Shown here in pieces: positions 12,420 to 27,041 of a stretch of DNA of 64,000 nt. The notes under the pieces were generated by a model, which was not told the origin of the DNA, made no database searches, and saw nothing but the letters and a program-made list of their open reading frames with translations. Every line of letters begins with the position of its first letter. Within the stretch, counting starts at the first letter, position 1. A program made the translations under genes and the position numbers. Source of the stretch: Channa striata (Eukaryota > Chordata > Actinopteri > Anabantiformes > Channidae); NCBI GenBank assembly GCA_033026295.1, contig JAUPFM010000107.1:1-64000 (forward strand), written 5' to 3'.

Positions 12420-15400
12420 GTTTTAAACCAAGCTTGTATTGAACAATTTCTGCACCAAACTCAAATAAAACTGTGTCTGCCTTCTTATTTAGCCTAAATC
12501 CACTCTGGAGAGACTGAAAATAAGCTTGTGGGATGTTTCCTTAAAAGACAGTAAATGCATGTAATTCAAGCATCCTTTTATGCTCATAATCGCCTTTTCT
12601 CAGCGAGAAATGTTGTTTTGAAGCCAAGCTTGTATTGAACAATATCTGCACCAAACTCAAATAAAACTGTGCCTGCCTTTTTATTTAGCCTAAATCCACT
12701 CAGCAGAACATATAAAAAAGCTTGTGGGATTTTTTCCTTAAAAGACAGTAATTCAAGCATCCTTTTATGCTCGCAATCGCCTTTTCTCAGCGAGAAATGC
12801 TGTTTTGAAGCAAAGCTTGTATTGAACAAGTTCTGCACCAAACTCAAATAAAACTGTGTCTGCCTTATTATTTAGCCTAAATCCAGTTAGCAGAACATAA
12901 AAACAAGCTTGTGGGATGTTTCCTTAAAAGACAGTAAATGCATGTAATTCAAGCGTCCTTTCATGCTCGTAATCGCCTTTTCTCAGCGAGAAATGCTGTT
13001 TTGAAGCCAAGCTTGTATTGAACAATTTCTGAACCAAAGTCAAAAAAACTGTGTCTGCCTTCTTATTTAGCCTAAATCCAGTCATCAGAACATAAAAACA
13101 AGCTTGTGGGATGTGTCCTTAAAAGACAGTAAATGCATGTAATTCAAGCATCCATTTATGCTCGCAATCGCCTTTTCTCAGCAGGAAAATGCTGTTTTGA
13201 AGACAAGCTTGTATTGAACAATTTCTCCACCAAACTCAAATAAAACTGTGCCTGCCTTTTTATTTAGCCTAAATCCACTCAGCAGTACATATAAAAAAGC
13301 TTGTGGGATGTTTCCTTAAAAGACAGTAATTCAAGCATCCTTTTATGCTGCAATCGCCTTTTCTCAGCGGGAAAATGCTGTTTTGAAGACAAGCTTGTAT
13401 TGAACAATTTCTGCACCAAAGTCAAATAAAACTGTGTCTGCCTTCTTATTTAGCCTAAATCCAGTCAGCAGAACATAAAAACAAGCTTGTGGGATGTTTC
13501 CTTAAAAGACAGTAAATGCATGTAAATCAAGCATCCTTTTATGCTCGCAATCGCCTTTCTCAGCGAGAAAATGCTGTTTTGAAGCCAAGCTTGTATTGAA
13601 CAATTTCTGCACCAAACTCAAATAAAACTGTGTCTGCCTTCTTATTTAGCCTAAATCCAGACAGCAGAACATAAAAACAAGCTTGTGGGATGTTTCCTTA
13701 AAAGACAGTAAATGCATGTAATTCAAGCATCCTTTTATGCTTTCATGCAATCGCCTTTTCTCAGGGAGAAAATGCTGTTTTGAAGCAAAGCTTGTATTGA
13801 ACAATTTCTGCACCAAACTCAAATAAAACTGTGTCTGCCTTCTTATTTAGCCTAAATCCACTCTGGAGAGACTGAAAATAAGCTTGTGGGATGTTTCCTT
13901 AAAAGACAGTAAATGCATGTAATTCAAGCATCCTTTTATGCTCTTAATCGCCTTTTCTCAGCGAGAAATGTTGTTTTGAAGCCAAGCTTGTATTGAACAA
14001 TATCTGCACCAAACTCAAATAAAACTGTGTCTGCCTTCTTATTTAGCCTATATCCACTCAGGAGAGACTGAAAATAAGCTTGTGGGATGTTTCCTGAAAA
14101 GACAGTAAATGCATGTAAATCAAGCATCCTTTTATGCTCGCAATCGCCTTTTCTCAGCGAGAAAATGCTGTTTGAAGCCAAGCTTGTATTGAACAATTTC
14201 TGCACCAAACTCAAATAAAACTGTGTCTGCCTTCTTATTTAGCCTAAATCCAGACAGCAGAACAAAAAAATAAGCTTGTGGAATGTTTCCTTAAAAGACA
14301 GTAAATGCATGTAATTAAAGTATCCTTTTATTCTCGCAATCGCCTTTTCTCAGCGAGAAATGCTGCTTTGAAGCCAAGCTTGTATTGAACAAATTCTGCA
14401 CCAAAGTCAAATAAAACTGTGTCTGCCTTCTTATTTAGCCTAAATCCACTCAGGAGACGTTAAAAATAAGCTTTTGGGATGTTTCCTTAAAAGACAGTAA
14501 ATGCATGTAAATCAAGCATCCTTTTATGCTCGCAATCGCCTTTTCTCAGCGAGAAAATGCTGTTTTGAAGCCAAGCTTGTATTGAACAAGTTATGCACCA
14601 AACTCAAATAAAACTGTGTCTGCCTTCTTATTTAGCCTAAATCCACTCAGGAGAGACTGAAAATAAGCTTGTGGGATGTTTCCTTAAAAGACAGTAAATG
14701 CATGTAATTCAAGCATCCTTTTATGCTCGCAATCGCCTTTTCTCAGCGAGAAAATGCTGTTTTGAAGCCAAGCTTGTATTGAACAATTTCTGCACCAAAC
14801 TCAAATAAAACTGTGTCTGCCTTCTTATTTAGCCTAAATCCACTCTGGAGAGACTGAAAATAAGCTTGTGGGATGTTTCCTTAAAAGACAGTAAATGCAT
14901 GTAATTCAAGCATCCTTTTATGCTCATAATCGCCTTTTCTCAGCGAGAAATGTTGTTTTGAAGCCAAGCTTGTATTGAACAATATCTGCACCAAACTCAA
15001 ATAAAACTGTGCCTGCCTTTTTATTTAGCCTAAATCCACTCAGCAGAACATATAAAAAAGCTTGTGGGATTTTTCCTAAAAGACAGTAATTCAAGCATCC
15101 TTTTATGCTCATAATCGCCTTTTCTCAGCGAGAAATGCTGTTTTGAAGCAAAGCTTGTATTGAACAAGTTCTGCACCAAACTCAAATAAAACTGTGTCTG
15201 CCTTATTATTTAGCCTAAATCCAGTTAGCAGAACATAAAAACAAGCTTCTGGGATGTTTCCTTAAAATACAGTAAATGCATGTAATTCAAGCATCCTTTT
15301 ATGCTTGCAATCGCCTTTTTCTCAGCGAGAAAATGCTGTTTTGAAACCAATCTTGTATTGAACAATTTCTGCACCAAAGTCAAATAAAACTGTGTCTGCC

Positions 15401-16190
15401 TTCTTATTTAGCCTAAATACACTCAGGAGACACTGAAAATAAGCTTGTCGGATGTTTCCTTAAAAGACAGTAAATGCATGTAAATCAAGCATCCTTTTAT
15501 GCTCGCAATCGCCTTTTCTCAGCGAGAAAATGCTGTTTTGAAGCCAAGCTTGTATTGAACAAGTTATGCACCAAACTCAAATAAAACTGTGTCTGCCTTC
15601 TTATTTAGCCTAAATCCACTCAGGAGAGACTGAAAATAAGCTTGTGGGATGTTTCCTTAAAAGACAGTAAATGCATGTAATTCAAGCGTCCTTTCATGCT
15701 CATAATCGCCTTTTCTCAGCGAGAAATGCTGTTTTAAAGCCAAGCTTGTATTGAACAATTTCTGAACCAAAGTCAAATAAAACTGTGTCTGCCTTCTTAT
15801 TTAGCTTAAATCCAGTCAGCAGAACATAAAAACAAGCTTCTGGGATGTTTCCTTAAAATTCAGTAAATATATGTAATTCAAGCATCCTTTTATGCTCGTA
15901 ATCGCCTTTTCTCAGCGAGAAATGCTGTTTTGAAGCCAAGCTTGTATTGAACAATTTCTGCACCAAACTCAAATAAAACTGTGTCTGCCTTCTTATTTAG
16001 CCTAAATCCACTCAGGAGAGACTGAAAATAAGCTTGTGGGATGTTTCTTTAAAAGACAGTAAATATATGTAATTAAAGTATCCTTTTATGCTCATAATCG
16101 CCTTTTCTCAGCGAGAAATGCTGTTTTGAAGCCAAGCTTGTATTGAACAATTTCTGCACCAAAGTCAAATAAAACTGTGTCTGCCTTCTT
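12420..16190 (+). repeat. Higher-order block, copy 1 of a ~5.46-kb period duplication
   Basis: A series of rare variants repeats about 5463 bp downstream: gttagcagaac 12886/18352 and 15223/20690, cagtcatcagaac 13081/18546, cagtacatataaaa about 13283/18751, gcctaaatacactc about 15410/20873, aattcagtaaatatatg about 15858/21320. The period equals 28 monomers. Nested inside it is a shorter period of about 2.34 kb (12 monomers; gtgcctgccttttt at 12672 and 15012). Confidence 0.8.
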
Positions 16191-17330
16191 ATTTAGCCTA
16201 AATCCAGTCAGCAGAACATAAAAACAAGCTTGTGGGATGTTTCCTTAAAAGACAGTAAATGCATGTAAATCAAGCATCCTTTTATGCTCGCAATCGCCTT
16301 TCTCAGCGAGAAAATGCTGTTTGAAGCCAAGCTTGTATTGAACAATTTCTGCACCAAACTCAAATAAAACTGTGTCTGCCTTCTTATTTAGCCTAAATCC
16401 AGACAGCAGAACATAAAAACAAGCTTGTGGGATGTTTCCTTAAAAGACAGTAAATGCATGTAATTCAAGCATCCTTTTATGCTCATAATCGCCTTTTCTC
16501 AGGAGAAAATGCTGTTTTGAAGCAAAGCTTGTATTGAACAATTTCTGCACCAAACTCAAATAAAACTGTGTCTGCCTTCTTATTTAGCCTAAATCCACTC
16601 TGGAGAGACTGAAAATAAGCTTGTGGGATGTTTCCTTAAAAGACAGTAAATGCATGTAATTCAAGCATCCTTTTATGCTCAGAATCGCCTTTTCTCAGCG
16701 AGAAATGTTGTTTGAAGCCAAGCTTGTATTGAACAATATCTGCACCAAACTCAAATAAAACTGTGTCTGCCTTCTTATTTAGCCTATATCCACTCAGGAG
16801 AGACTGAAAATAAGCTTGTGGGATGTTTCCTGAAAAGACAGTAAATGCATGTAAATCAAGCATCCTTTTATGCTCGCAATCGCCTTTTCTCAGCGAGAAA
16901 ATGCTGTTTTGAACCAAGCTTGTATTGAACAATTTCTGCACCAAACTCAAATAAAACTGTGTCTGCCTTCTTATTTAGCCTAAATCCAGACAGCAGAACA
17001 AAAAATAAGCTTGTGGAATGTTTCCTTAAAAGACAGTAAATGCATGTAATTAAAGTATCCTTTTATTCTCGTAATCGCCTTTTCTCAGCGAGAAATGCTG
17101 CTTTGAAGCCAAGCTTGTATTGAACAAATTCTGCACCAAAGTCAAATAAAACTGTGTCTGCCTTCTTATTTAGCCTAAATCCACTCAGGAGACGTTAAAA
17201 ATAAGCTTTTGGGATGTTTCCTTAAAAGACAGTAAATGCATGTAAATCAAGCATCCTTTTATGCTCATAATCGCCTTTTCTCAGCGAGAAAATGCTGTTT
17301 TGAAGCCAAGCTTGTATTGAACAAGTTATG
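16140..17330 (+). repeat. Six-monomer block present in four copies (11.1, 13.4, 16.1 and 18.9 kb)
   Basis: An ordered run of unusual monomers recurs: ccagacagcagaac, then cactctggagag, then gcctatatccactc with tttcctgaaaag, then aagtatccttttattctc, then ggagacgttaaaaataagc. The aagtatccttttattctc marker lies at about 11989, 14327, 17057 and 19787. Spacings are 2338, 2730 and 2730 bp (12, 14 and 14 monomers). The first copy is spaced differently, so units were gained between the duplications. Confidence 0.75.
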
Positions 17331-17884
17331 CACCAAAGTCAAATAAAACTGTGTCTGCCTTCTTATTTAGCCTAAATCCACTCAGGAGAGACTGAAAATA
17401 AGCTTGTGGGATGTTTCCTTAAAAGACAGTAAATGCATGTAATTCAAGCATCCTTTTATGCTCATAATCGCCTTTTCTCAGCGAGAAATGCTGTTTTGAA
17501 GCCAAGCTTGTATTGAACAATTTCTGCACCAAACTCAAATAAAACTGTGTCTGCCTTCTTATTTAGCCTAAATCCACTCAGGAGAGACTGAAAATAAGCT
17601 TGTGGGATGTTTCCTTAAAAGACAGTAAATGCATGTAAATCAAGCATCCTTTTATGCTCGCAATCGCCTTTTCTCAGCGAGAAAATGCTGTTTTGAAGCC
17701 AAGCTTGTATTGAACAATTTCTGCACCAAAGTCAAATAAAACTGTGTCTGCCTTCTTATTTAGCCTAAATCCAGTCAGCAGAACATAAAAACAAGCTTGT
17801 GGGATGTTTCCTTAAAAGACAGTAAATGCATGTAATTCAAGCATCCTTTTATGCTCATAATCGCCTTTTCTCAGCGAGAAAATG

Positions 17885-20800
17885 CTGTTTTGAAGCCAAG
17901 CTTGTATTGAACAATTTCTGCACCAAACTCAAATAAAACTGTGTCTGCCTTCTTATTTAGCCTAAATCCACTCTGGAGAGACTGAAAATAAGCTTGTGGG
18001 ATGTTTCCTTAAAAGACAGTAAATGCATGTAATTCAAGCATCCTTTTATGCTCATAATCGCCTTTTCTCAGCGAGAAATGTTGTTTTGAAGCCAAGCTTG
18101 TATTGAACAATATCTGCACCAAACTCAAATAAAACTGTGCCTGCCTTTTTATTTAGCCTAAATCCACTCAGCAGAACATATAAAAAAGCTTGTGGGATTT
18201 TTCCTTAAAAGACAGTAATTCAAGCATCCTTTTATGCTCGCAATCGCCTTTTCTCAGCGAGAAATGCTGTTTTGAAGCAAAGCTTGTATTGAACAAGTTC
18301 TGCACCAAACTCAAATAAAACTGTGTCTGCCTTATTATTTAGCCTAAATCCAGTTAGCAGAACATAAAAACAAGCTTGTGGGATGTTTCCTTAAAAGACA
18401 GTAAATGCATGTAATTCAAGCGTCCTTTCATGCTCGCAATCGCCTTTTCTCAGCGAGAAATGCTGTTTTGAAGCCAAGCTTGTATTGAACAATTTCTGAA
18501 CCAAAGTCAAAAAAAACTGTGTCTGCCTTCTTATTTAGCCTAAATCCAGTCATCAGAACATAAAAACAAGCTTGTGGGATGTGTCCTTAAAAGACAGTAA
18601 ATGCATGTAATTCAAGCATCCATTTATGCTCGTAATCGCCTTTTCTCAGCAGGAAAATGCTGTTTTGAAGACAAGCTTGTATTGAACAATTTCTCCACCA
18701 AACTCAAATAAAACTGTGCCTGCCTTTTTATTTAGCCTAAATCCACTCAGCAGTACATATAAAAAAGCTTGTGGGATGTTTCCTTAAAAGACAGTAATTC
18801 AAGCATCCTTTTATGCTCGCAATCGCCTTTTCTCAGCGGGAAAATGCTGTTTTGAAGACAAGCTTGTATTGAACAATTTCTGCACCAAAGTCAAATAAAA
18901 CTGTGTCTGCCTTCTTATTTAGCCTAAATCCAGTCAGCAGAACATAAAAACAAGCTTGTGGGATGTTTCCTTAAAAGACAGTAAATGCATGTAAATCAAG
19001 CATCCTTTTATGCTCGCAATCGCCTTTCTCAGCGAGAAAATGCTGTTTTGAAGCCAAGCTTGTATTGAACAATTTCTGCACCAAACTCAAATAAAACTGT
19101 GTCTGCCTTCTTATTTAGCCTAAATCCAGACAGCAGAACATAAAAACAAGCTTGTGGGATGTTTCCTTAAAAGACAGTAAATGCATGTAATTCAAGCATC
19201 CTTTTATGCTCGCAATCGCCTTTTCTCAGGGAGAAAATGCTGTTTTGAAGCAAAGCTTGTATTGAACAATTTCTGCACCAAACTCAAATAAAACTGTGTC
19301 TGCCTTCTTATTTAGCCTAAATCCACTCTGGAGAGACTGAAAATAAGCTTGTGGGATGTTTCCTTAAAAGACAGTAAATGCATGTAATTCAAGCATCCTT
19401 TTATGCTCGCAATCGCCTTTTCTCAGCGAGAAATGTTGTTTTGAAGCCAAGCTTGTATTGAACAATATCTGCACCAAACTCAAATAAAACTGTGTCTGCC
19501 TTCTTATTTAGCCTATATCCACTCAGGAGAGACTGAAAATAAGCTTGTGGGATGTTTCCTGAAAAGACAGTAAATGCATGTAAATCAAGCATCCTTTTAT
19601 GCTCATAATCGCCTTTTCTCAGCGAGAAAATGCTGTTTTAAGCCAAGCTTGTATTGAACAATTTCTGCACCAAACTCAAATAAAACTGTGTCTGCCTTCT
19701 TATTTAGCCTAAATCCAGACAGCAGAACAAAAAAATAAGCTTGTGGAATGTTTCCTTAAAAGACAGTAAATGCATGTAATTAAAGTATCCTTTTATTCTC
19801 GCAATCGCCTTTTCTCAGCGAGAAATGCTGCTTTGAAGCCAAGCTTGTATTGAACAAATTCTGCACCAAAGTCAAATAAAACTGTGTCTGCCTTCTTATT
19901 TAGCCTAAATCCACTCAGGAGACGTTAAAAATAAGCTTTTGGGATGTTTCCTTAAAAGACAGTAAATGCATGTAAATCAAGCATCCTTTATATGCAATCG
20001 CCTTTTCTCAGCGAGAAAATGCTGTTTTGAAGCCAAGCTTGTATTGAACAAGTTATGCACCAAACTCAAATAAAACTGTGTCTGCCTTCTTATTTAGCCT
20101 AAATCCACTCAGGAGAGACTGAAAATAAGCTTGTGGGATGTTTCCTTAAAAGACAGTAAATGCATGTAATTCAAGCATCCTTTTATGCTTTGCAATCGCC
20201 TTTTCTCAGCGAGAAAATGCTGTTTTGAAGCCAAGCTTGTATTGAACAATTTCTGCACCAAACTCAAATAAAACTGTGTCTGCCTTCTTATTTAGCCTAA
20301 ATCCACTCTGGAGAGACTGAAAATAAGCTTGTGGGATGTTTCCTTAAAAGACAGTAAATGCATGTAATTCAAGCATCCTTTTATGCTCATAATCGCCTTT
20401 TCTCAGCGAGAAATGTTGTTTTGAAGCCAAGCTTGTATTGAACAATATCTGCACCAAACTCAAATAAAACTGTGCCTGCCTTTTTATTTAGCCTAAATCC
20501 ACTCAGCAGAACATATAAAAAGCTTGTGGGATTTTTCCTTAAAAGACAGTAATTCAAGCATCCTTTTATGCTCGCAATCGCCTTTTCTCAGCGAGAAATG
20601 CTGTTTTGAAGCAAAGCTTGTATTGAACAAGTTCTGCACCAAACTCAAATAAAACTGTGTCTGCCTTATTATTTAGCCTAAATCCAGTTAGCAGAACATA
20701 AAAACAAGCTTCTGGGATGTTTCCTTAAAATACAGTAAATGCATGTAATTCAAGCATCCTTTTATGCTTGCAATCGCCTTTTCTCAGCGAGAAAATGCTG

Positions 20801-21655
20801 TTTTGAAACCAATCTTGTATTGAACAATTTCTGCACCAAAGTCAAATAAAACTGTGTCTGCCTTCTTATTTAGCCTAAATACACTCAGGAGACACTGAAA
20901 ATAAGCTTGTCGGATGTTTCCTTAAAAGACAGTAAATGCATGTAAATCAAGCATCCTTTTATGCTCATAATCGCCTTTTCTCAGCGAGAAAATGCTGTTT
21001 TGAAGCCAAGCTTGTATTGAACAAGTTATGCACCAAACTCAAATAAAACTGTGTCTGCCTTCTTATTTAGCCTAAATCCACTCAGGAGAGACTGAAAATA
21101 AGCTTGTGGGATGTTTCCTTAAAAGACAGTAAATGCATGTAATTCAAGCGTCCTTTCATGCTCGCAATCGCCTTTTCTCAGCGAGAAATGCTGTTTTGAA
21201 GCAAAGCTTGTATTGAACAATTTCTGAACCAAAGTCAAATAAAACTGTGTCTGCCTTCTTATTTAGCTTAAATCCAGTCAGCAGAACATAAAAACAAGCT
21301 TCTGGGATGTTTCCTTAAAATTCAGTAAATATATGTAATTCAAGCATCCTTTTATGCTCTAATCGCCTTTTCTCAGCGAGAAATGCTGTTTTGAAGCCAA
21401 GCTTGTATTGAACAATTTCTGCACCAAACTCAAATAAAACTGTGTTTGCCTTCTTATTTAGCCTAAATCCACTCAGGAGAGACTGAAAATAAGCTTGTGG
21501 GATGTTTCTTTAAAAGACAGTAAATATATGTAATTAAAGTATCCTTTTATGCTCTTAATCGCCTTTTCTCAGCGAGAAATGCTGTTTTGAAGCCAAGCTT
21601 GTATTGAACAATTTCTGCACCAAAGTCAAATAAAACTGTGTCTGCCTTCTTATTT
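17885..21655 (+). repeat. Higher-order block, copy 2 of the ~5.46-kb period duplication
   Basis: Downstream copy of about 12420-16190, matching it monomer by monomer. The nested 2.34-kb spacing is also preserved here (gtgcctgccttttt at 18137 and 20475). Small differences include gtgtttgcc near 21445, where copy 1 has gtgtctgcc. Confidence 0.8.
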
Positions 21656-24600
21656 AGCCTAAATCCAGTCAGCAGAACATAAAAATAAGCTTGTGGGATG
21701 TTTCCTTAAAAGACAGTAAATGCATGTAATTCAAGCATCCTCTTATGCTCTTAATCGCCTTTTCTCAGCGAGAAATGCTGTTTTGAAGCCAAGCTTGTAT
21801 TGAACAATTTCTGCCCAAACTCAAATAAAACTGTGTCTGCCTTCTTATTTAGCCTAAATCCACTCAGGAGAGACTGAAAATAAGCTTGTGGGATGTTTCC
21901 TTAAAAGACAGTAAATGCATGTAATCAAGCACCCTTTTATGCTCGTAATCGCCTTTTCTCAGCGAGAAAATGATGTTTTGAAGCAGAGCTTGTATTGAAC
22001 AATTTCTGCACCAAACTCAAAAAAAAAAATGTGTCTGCCTTCTTATTTAGCTTAAATCCAGTCAGCAGAACATAAAAATAAGCTTGTGGGATGTTTCCTT
22101 AAAAGACAGTAAATGCATGTAATTCAAGCATCCTCTTATGCTCGTAATCGCCTTTTCTCACCGAGAAATGCTGTTTTGAAGCAAAGCTTGTATTGAACAA
22201 TTTCTGCACCAAAGTCAAATAAAACTGTGTCTGCCTCCTTTTTAGCCTAAATCCAGTCAGCAGAACATAAAAACAAGCTTCTGGGATGTTTCCTTAAAAT
22301 TCAGTAAATATATGTAATTCAAGCATCCTTTTATGCTCATAAACGCCTTTTCTCAGCGAGAAAATGCTGTTTTGAAGCCAAGCTTGTATTGAACAATTTC
22401 TGCACCAAACTCAAATAAAACTGTGTCTGCCTTCTTATTTAGCCTAAATCCAGTCAGCAGAACATAACAACAAGCTTGTGGGATGTTTCCTTAAAAGACA
22501 GTAAATGCATGTAATTCAAGCATCCTTTTATGCTCGCAATCGCCTTTTCTCAGCGAGAAATGCTGATTTGAAGCCAAGCTTGTATTGAACAATTTCTGCC
22601 CAAACTCAAATAAAACTGTGTCTGCCTTCTTATTTAGCCTAAATCCACTCAGGAGAGACTGAAAATAAGCTTGTGGGATGTTTCCTTAAAAGACAGTAAA
22701 TGCATGTAATCAAGCATCCTTTTATCCTCGCAATCGCCTTTTCTCAGCGAGAAATGCTATTTTGAAGTAGAGCTTGTATTGAACAAGTTCTGCACCAAAG
22801 TCAAATAAAACTGTGTCTGCCTTCTTATTTAGCCTAAATCCAGTCAGCAGAACATAAAAACAAGCTTGTGGGATGTTTCCTTAAAAGACAGTAAATGCAT
22901 GTAATTCAAGCATCCTTTTATGCTTAATCGCCTTTTCTCAGCGAGAAATGCTGATTTGAAGCCAAGCTTGTATTGAACAATTTCTGCCCAAACTCAAATA
23001 AAACTGTGTCTGCCTTCTTATTTAGCCTAAATCCAGTCAGCAGAATATAAAAACAAGCTTCTGGGATGTTTCCTTAAAATTCAGTAAATGCATGTAATTC
23101 AAGCATCCTTTTATGCTCTCAATCGCCTTTTCTCAGCGAGAAATGCTGTTTTGAAGCAAAAGCTTGTATTGAACAATTTCTGCACCAAAGTCAAATAAAA
23201 CTGTGTCTGCCTTCTTATTTAGCCTAAATCCAGTCAGCAGAACATAAAAACAAGCTTCTGGGATGTTTCCTTAAAATTCAGTAAATGCATGTAATTCAAG
23301 CATCCTTTTATGCTCGCATAATCGCCTTTTCTCAGCGAGAAAATCATGTTTTGAAGCAGAGCTTGTATTGAACAATTTCTGCACCAAACTCAAAAAAAAT
23401 GTGTCTGCCTTCTTATTTAGCCTAAATCCAGTCAGCAGAACATAAAAAAAAGCTTGTGGGATGTTTCCTTAAAAGACAGTAAATGCATGTAATTCAAGCA
23501 TCCTTTTATGCTCGCATAATCGCCTTTTCTCAGCGAGAAATGCTGTTTTGAAGCAGAGCTTGTATTGAACAATTTCTGCACCAAAGTCAAATAAAACTGT
23601 GTCTGCCTTCTTATTTAACCTAAATCCAGTCAGCAGAACATAAAAACAAGCTTCTGGGATGTTTCCTTAAAATTCAGTAAATGCATGTAATTCAAGCATC
23701 CTTTTATGCTCGCAATCGCCTTTTCTCAGCGAGAAAATCATGTTTTGAAGCAGAGCTTGTATTGAACAATTTCTGCACCAAACTCAAAAAAATGTGTCTG
23801 CCTTCTTATTTAGCCTAAATCCAGTCAGCAGAACATAAAAATAAGCTTGTGGGATGTTTCCTTAAAAGACAGTAAATGCATGTAATTCAAGCATCATTTT
23901 ATGCTCAATAATCGCCTTTTCTCAGCGAGAAATGCTGTTTTGAAGCAGAGCTTGTATTGAACAATTTCTGCACCAAACTCAAATAAAACTGTGTCTGCCT
24001 TCTTATTTAGCCTAAATCCACTCAGGAGAGACTGAAAATAAGCTTGTGGGATGTTTCCTTAAAAGACAGTAAATGCATGTAAATCAATCATCCTTTTATG
24101 CTACTTAATCGCCTTTTCTCAGCGAGAAAATGCTGTTTTGAAGCCAAGCTTGTATTGAACAATTTCTGCACCAAACTCAAATAAAACTGTGTCTGCCTTC
24201 TTATTTAGCTTAAATCCAGTCAGCAGAACATAAAAACAAGCTTCTGGGATGTTTCCTTAAAATTCAGTAAATATATGTAATTCAAGCATCCTTTTATGCT
24301 CGCAATCGCCTTTTCTCAGCGAGAAATGCTGTTTTGAAGCATAAGCTTGTATTGAACAATTTCTGCACCAAAGTCAAATAAAACTGTGTCTGCCTTCTTA
24401 TTTAGCCTAAATCCAGTCAGGAGAGACTGAAAATAAGCTTCTGGGATGTTTCCTTAAAATTCAGTAAATGCATGTAATTCAAGCATCCTTTTATGCTCTA
24501 ATCGCCTTTTCTCAGCGAGAAAATGATGTTTTGAAGCAGAGCTTGTATTGAACAATTTCTGCACCAAACTCAAATAAAACTGTGTCTGCCTTCTTATTTA

Positions 24601-27040
24601 GCCTAAATCCACTCAGGAGAGACTGAAAATAAGCTTGTGGGATGTTTCCTTAAAAGACAGTAAATGCATGTAATTCAAGCATCCTTTTATGCTCGCAATC
24701 GCCTTTTCTCAGCGAGAAAATGCTGTTTTGAAGCCAAGCTTGTATTGAACAATTTCTGCACCAAAGTCAAATAAAACTGTGTCTGCCTTCTTATTTAGCC
24801 TAAATCCAGTCAGCAGAACATAAAAAAAAAGCGTCTGGGATGTTTCCTTAAAATTCAGTAAATGCATGTAATTCAAGCATCCTTTTATGCTCTTGCAATC
24901 GCCTTTTCTCAGCGAGAAAATGATGTTTTGAAGCAGAGCTTGTATTGAACAATTTCTGCACCAAACTCAAAAAATGTGTCTGCCTTCTTATTTAGCCTAA
25001 ATCCAGTCAGCAGAACATAAAAAAAGCTTGTGGGATGTTTCCTTAAAAGACAGTAAATGCATGTAATTCAAGCATCCTTTTATGCTCATAATCGCCTTTT
25101 CTCAGCGAGAAATGCTGTTTTGAAGCAGAGCTTGTATTGAACAATTTCTGCACCAAAGTCAAATAAAACTGTGTCTGCCTTCTTATTTAGCCTAAATCCA
25201 CTCAGGAGAGACTGAAAATAAGCTTGTGGGATGTTTCCTTAAAAGACAGTAAATGCATGTAAATCAAGCATCCTTTTATGCTTTTCCAATCGCCTTTTCT
25301 CAGCGAGAAAATGCTGTTTTAAACCAAGCTTGTATTGAACAATTTCTGCACCAAAGTCAAATAAAACTGTGTCTGCCTTCTTATTTAGCTTAAATCCAGT
25401 CAGCAGAACATAAAAACAAGCTTCTGGATGTTTCCTTAAAATTCAGTAAATATATGTAATTCAAGCATCCTTTTATGCTCATAATCGCCTTTTCTCAGCG
25501 AGAAATGCTGATTTGAAGCCAAGCTTGTATTGAACAATTTCTGCCCAAACTCAAATAAAACTGTGTCTGCCTTCTTATTTAGCCTAAATCCAGTCAGCAG
25601 AACATAAAAACAAGCTTCTGGGATGTTTCCTTAAAAGACAGTAAATGCATGTAAATCAAGCATCCTTTTATGCCTGTAATCGCCTTTTCTCAGCGAGAAA
25701 ATCATGTTTTGAAGCAGAGCTTGTATTGAACAATTTCTGCACCAAACTCAAAAAAAATGTGTCTGCCTTCTTATTTAGCCTAAATCCAGTCAGCAGAACA
25801 TAAAAATAAGCTTGTGGATGTTTCCTTAAAAGACAGTAAATGCATGTAATTCAAGCATCCTTTTATGCTCATAATCGCCTTTTCTCAGCGAGAAATGCTG
25901 TTTTGAAGCAGAGCTTGTATTGAACAATTTCTGCACCAAAGTCAAATAAAACTGTGTCTGCCTTCTTATTTAACCTAAATCCAGTCAGCAGAACATAAAA
26001 ACAAGCTTCTGGGATGTTTCCTTAAAATTCAGTAAATATATGTAATTCAAGCATCCTTTTATGCTCAATCGCCTTTTCTCAGCGAGAAATGCTGTTTTGA
26101 AGCATAAGCTTGTATTGAACAATTTCTGCACCAAAGTCAAATAAAACTGTGTCTGCCTTCTTATTTAGCCTAAATCCAGTCAGGAGAGACTGAAAATAAG
26201 CTTCTGGGATGTTTCCTTAAAATTCAGTAAATGCATGTAATTCAAGCATCCTTTTATGCTGTCAATCGCCTTTTCTCAGCGAGAAAATGCTGTTTTGAAT
26301 CCAAGCTTGTATTGAACAAGTTCTGCACCAAACTCAAATAAAACTGTGTCTGCCTTCTTATTTAGCTTAAATCCAGTCAGCAGAACATAAAAACAAGCTT
26401 CTGGGATGTTTCCTTAAAATTCAGTAAATATATGTAATTCAAGCATCCTTTTATGCTGCAATCGCCTTTTCTCAGCGAGAAATGCTGTTTTGAAGCATAA
26501 GCTTGTATTGAACAATTTCTGCACCAAAGTCAAATAAAACTGTGTCTGCCTTCTTATTTAGCCTAAATCCAGTCAGGAGAGACTGAAAATAAGCTTCTGG
26601 GATGTTTCCTTAAAATTCAGTAAATGCATGTAATTCAAGCATCCTTTTATGCTCTTAATCGCCTTTTCTCAGCGAGAAAATGCTGTTTTAACCCAAGCTT
26701 GTATTGAACAAGTTCTGCACCAAACTCAAATAAAACTGTGTCTGCCTTCTTATTTAGCCTAAATCCAGTCAGCAGAACATAAAAATAAGCTTGTGGGATG
26801 TTTCCTTAAAAGACAGTAAATGCATGTAATTCAAGCATCCTCTTATGCTCTTAATCGCTTTTTCTCACGAGAAATGCTGTTTTGAAGCAAAGCTTGTATT
26901 GAACAATTTCTGCACCAAAGTCAAATAAAACTGTGTCTGCCTCCTTTTTTAGCCTAAATCCAGTCAGCAGAACATAAAAACAAGCTTCTGGGATGTTTCC
27001 TTAAAATTCAGTAAATATATGTAATTCAAGCATCCTTTTA
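21655..27040 (+). repeat. Irregular satellite segment without an obvious higher-order period
   Basis: Ordinary monomers of the same satellite, rich in gaagcagagcttg, gaagcataagcttg, aaattcagtaaatatatg and caaaaaaaatgtgtctgcc variants. Variants alternate without a clear long period I could follow by eye, apart from local pairs, e.g. the cataagcttg monomers near 24345, 26105 and 26497. Nothing but satellite is visible. Confidence 0.7.
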
Positions 27041-27041
27041 T

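Noticed and set aside
25250..27041. Leftward extension of the LINE mosaic, e.g. ttttccaa near 25274 against 36111
   Set aside because: Candidate matches are only 5-8 bases and could be chance in a variable spot, so the mosaic is claimed only from 27042 to 28087.
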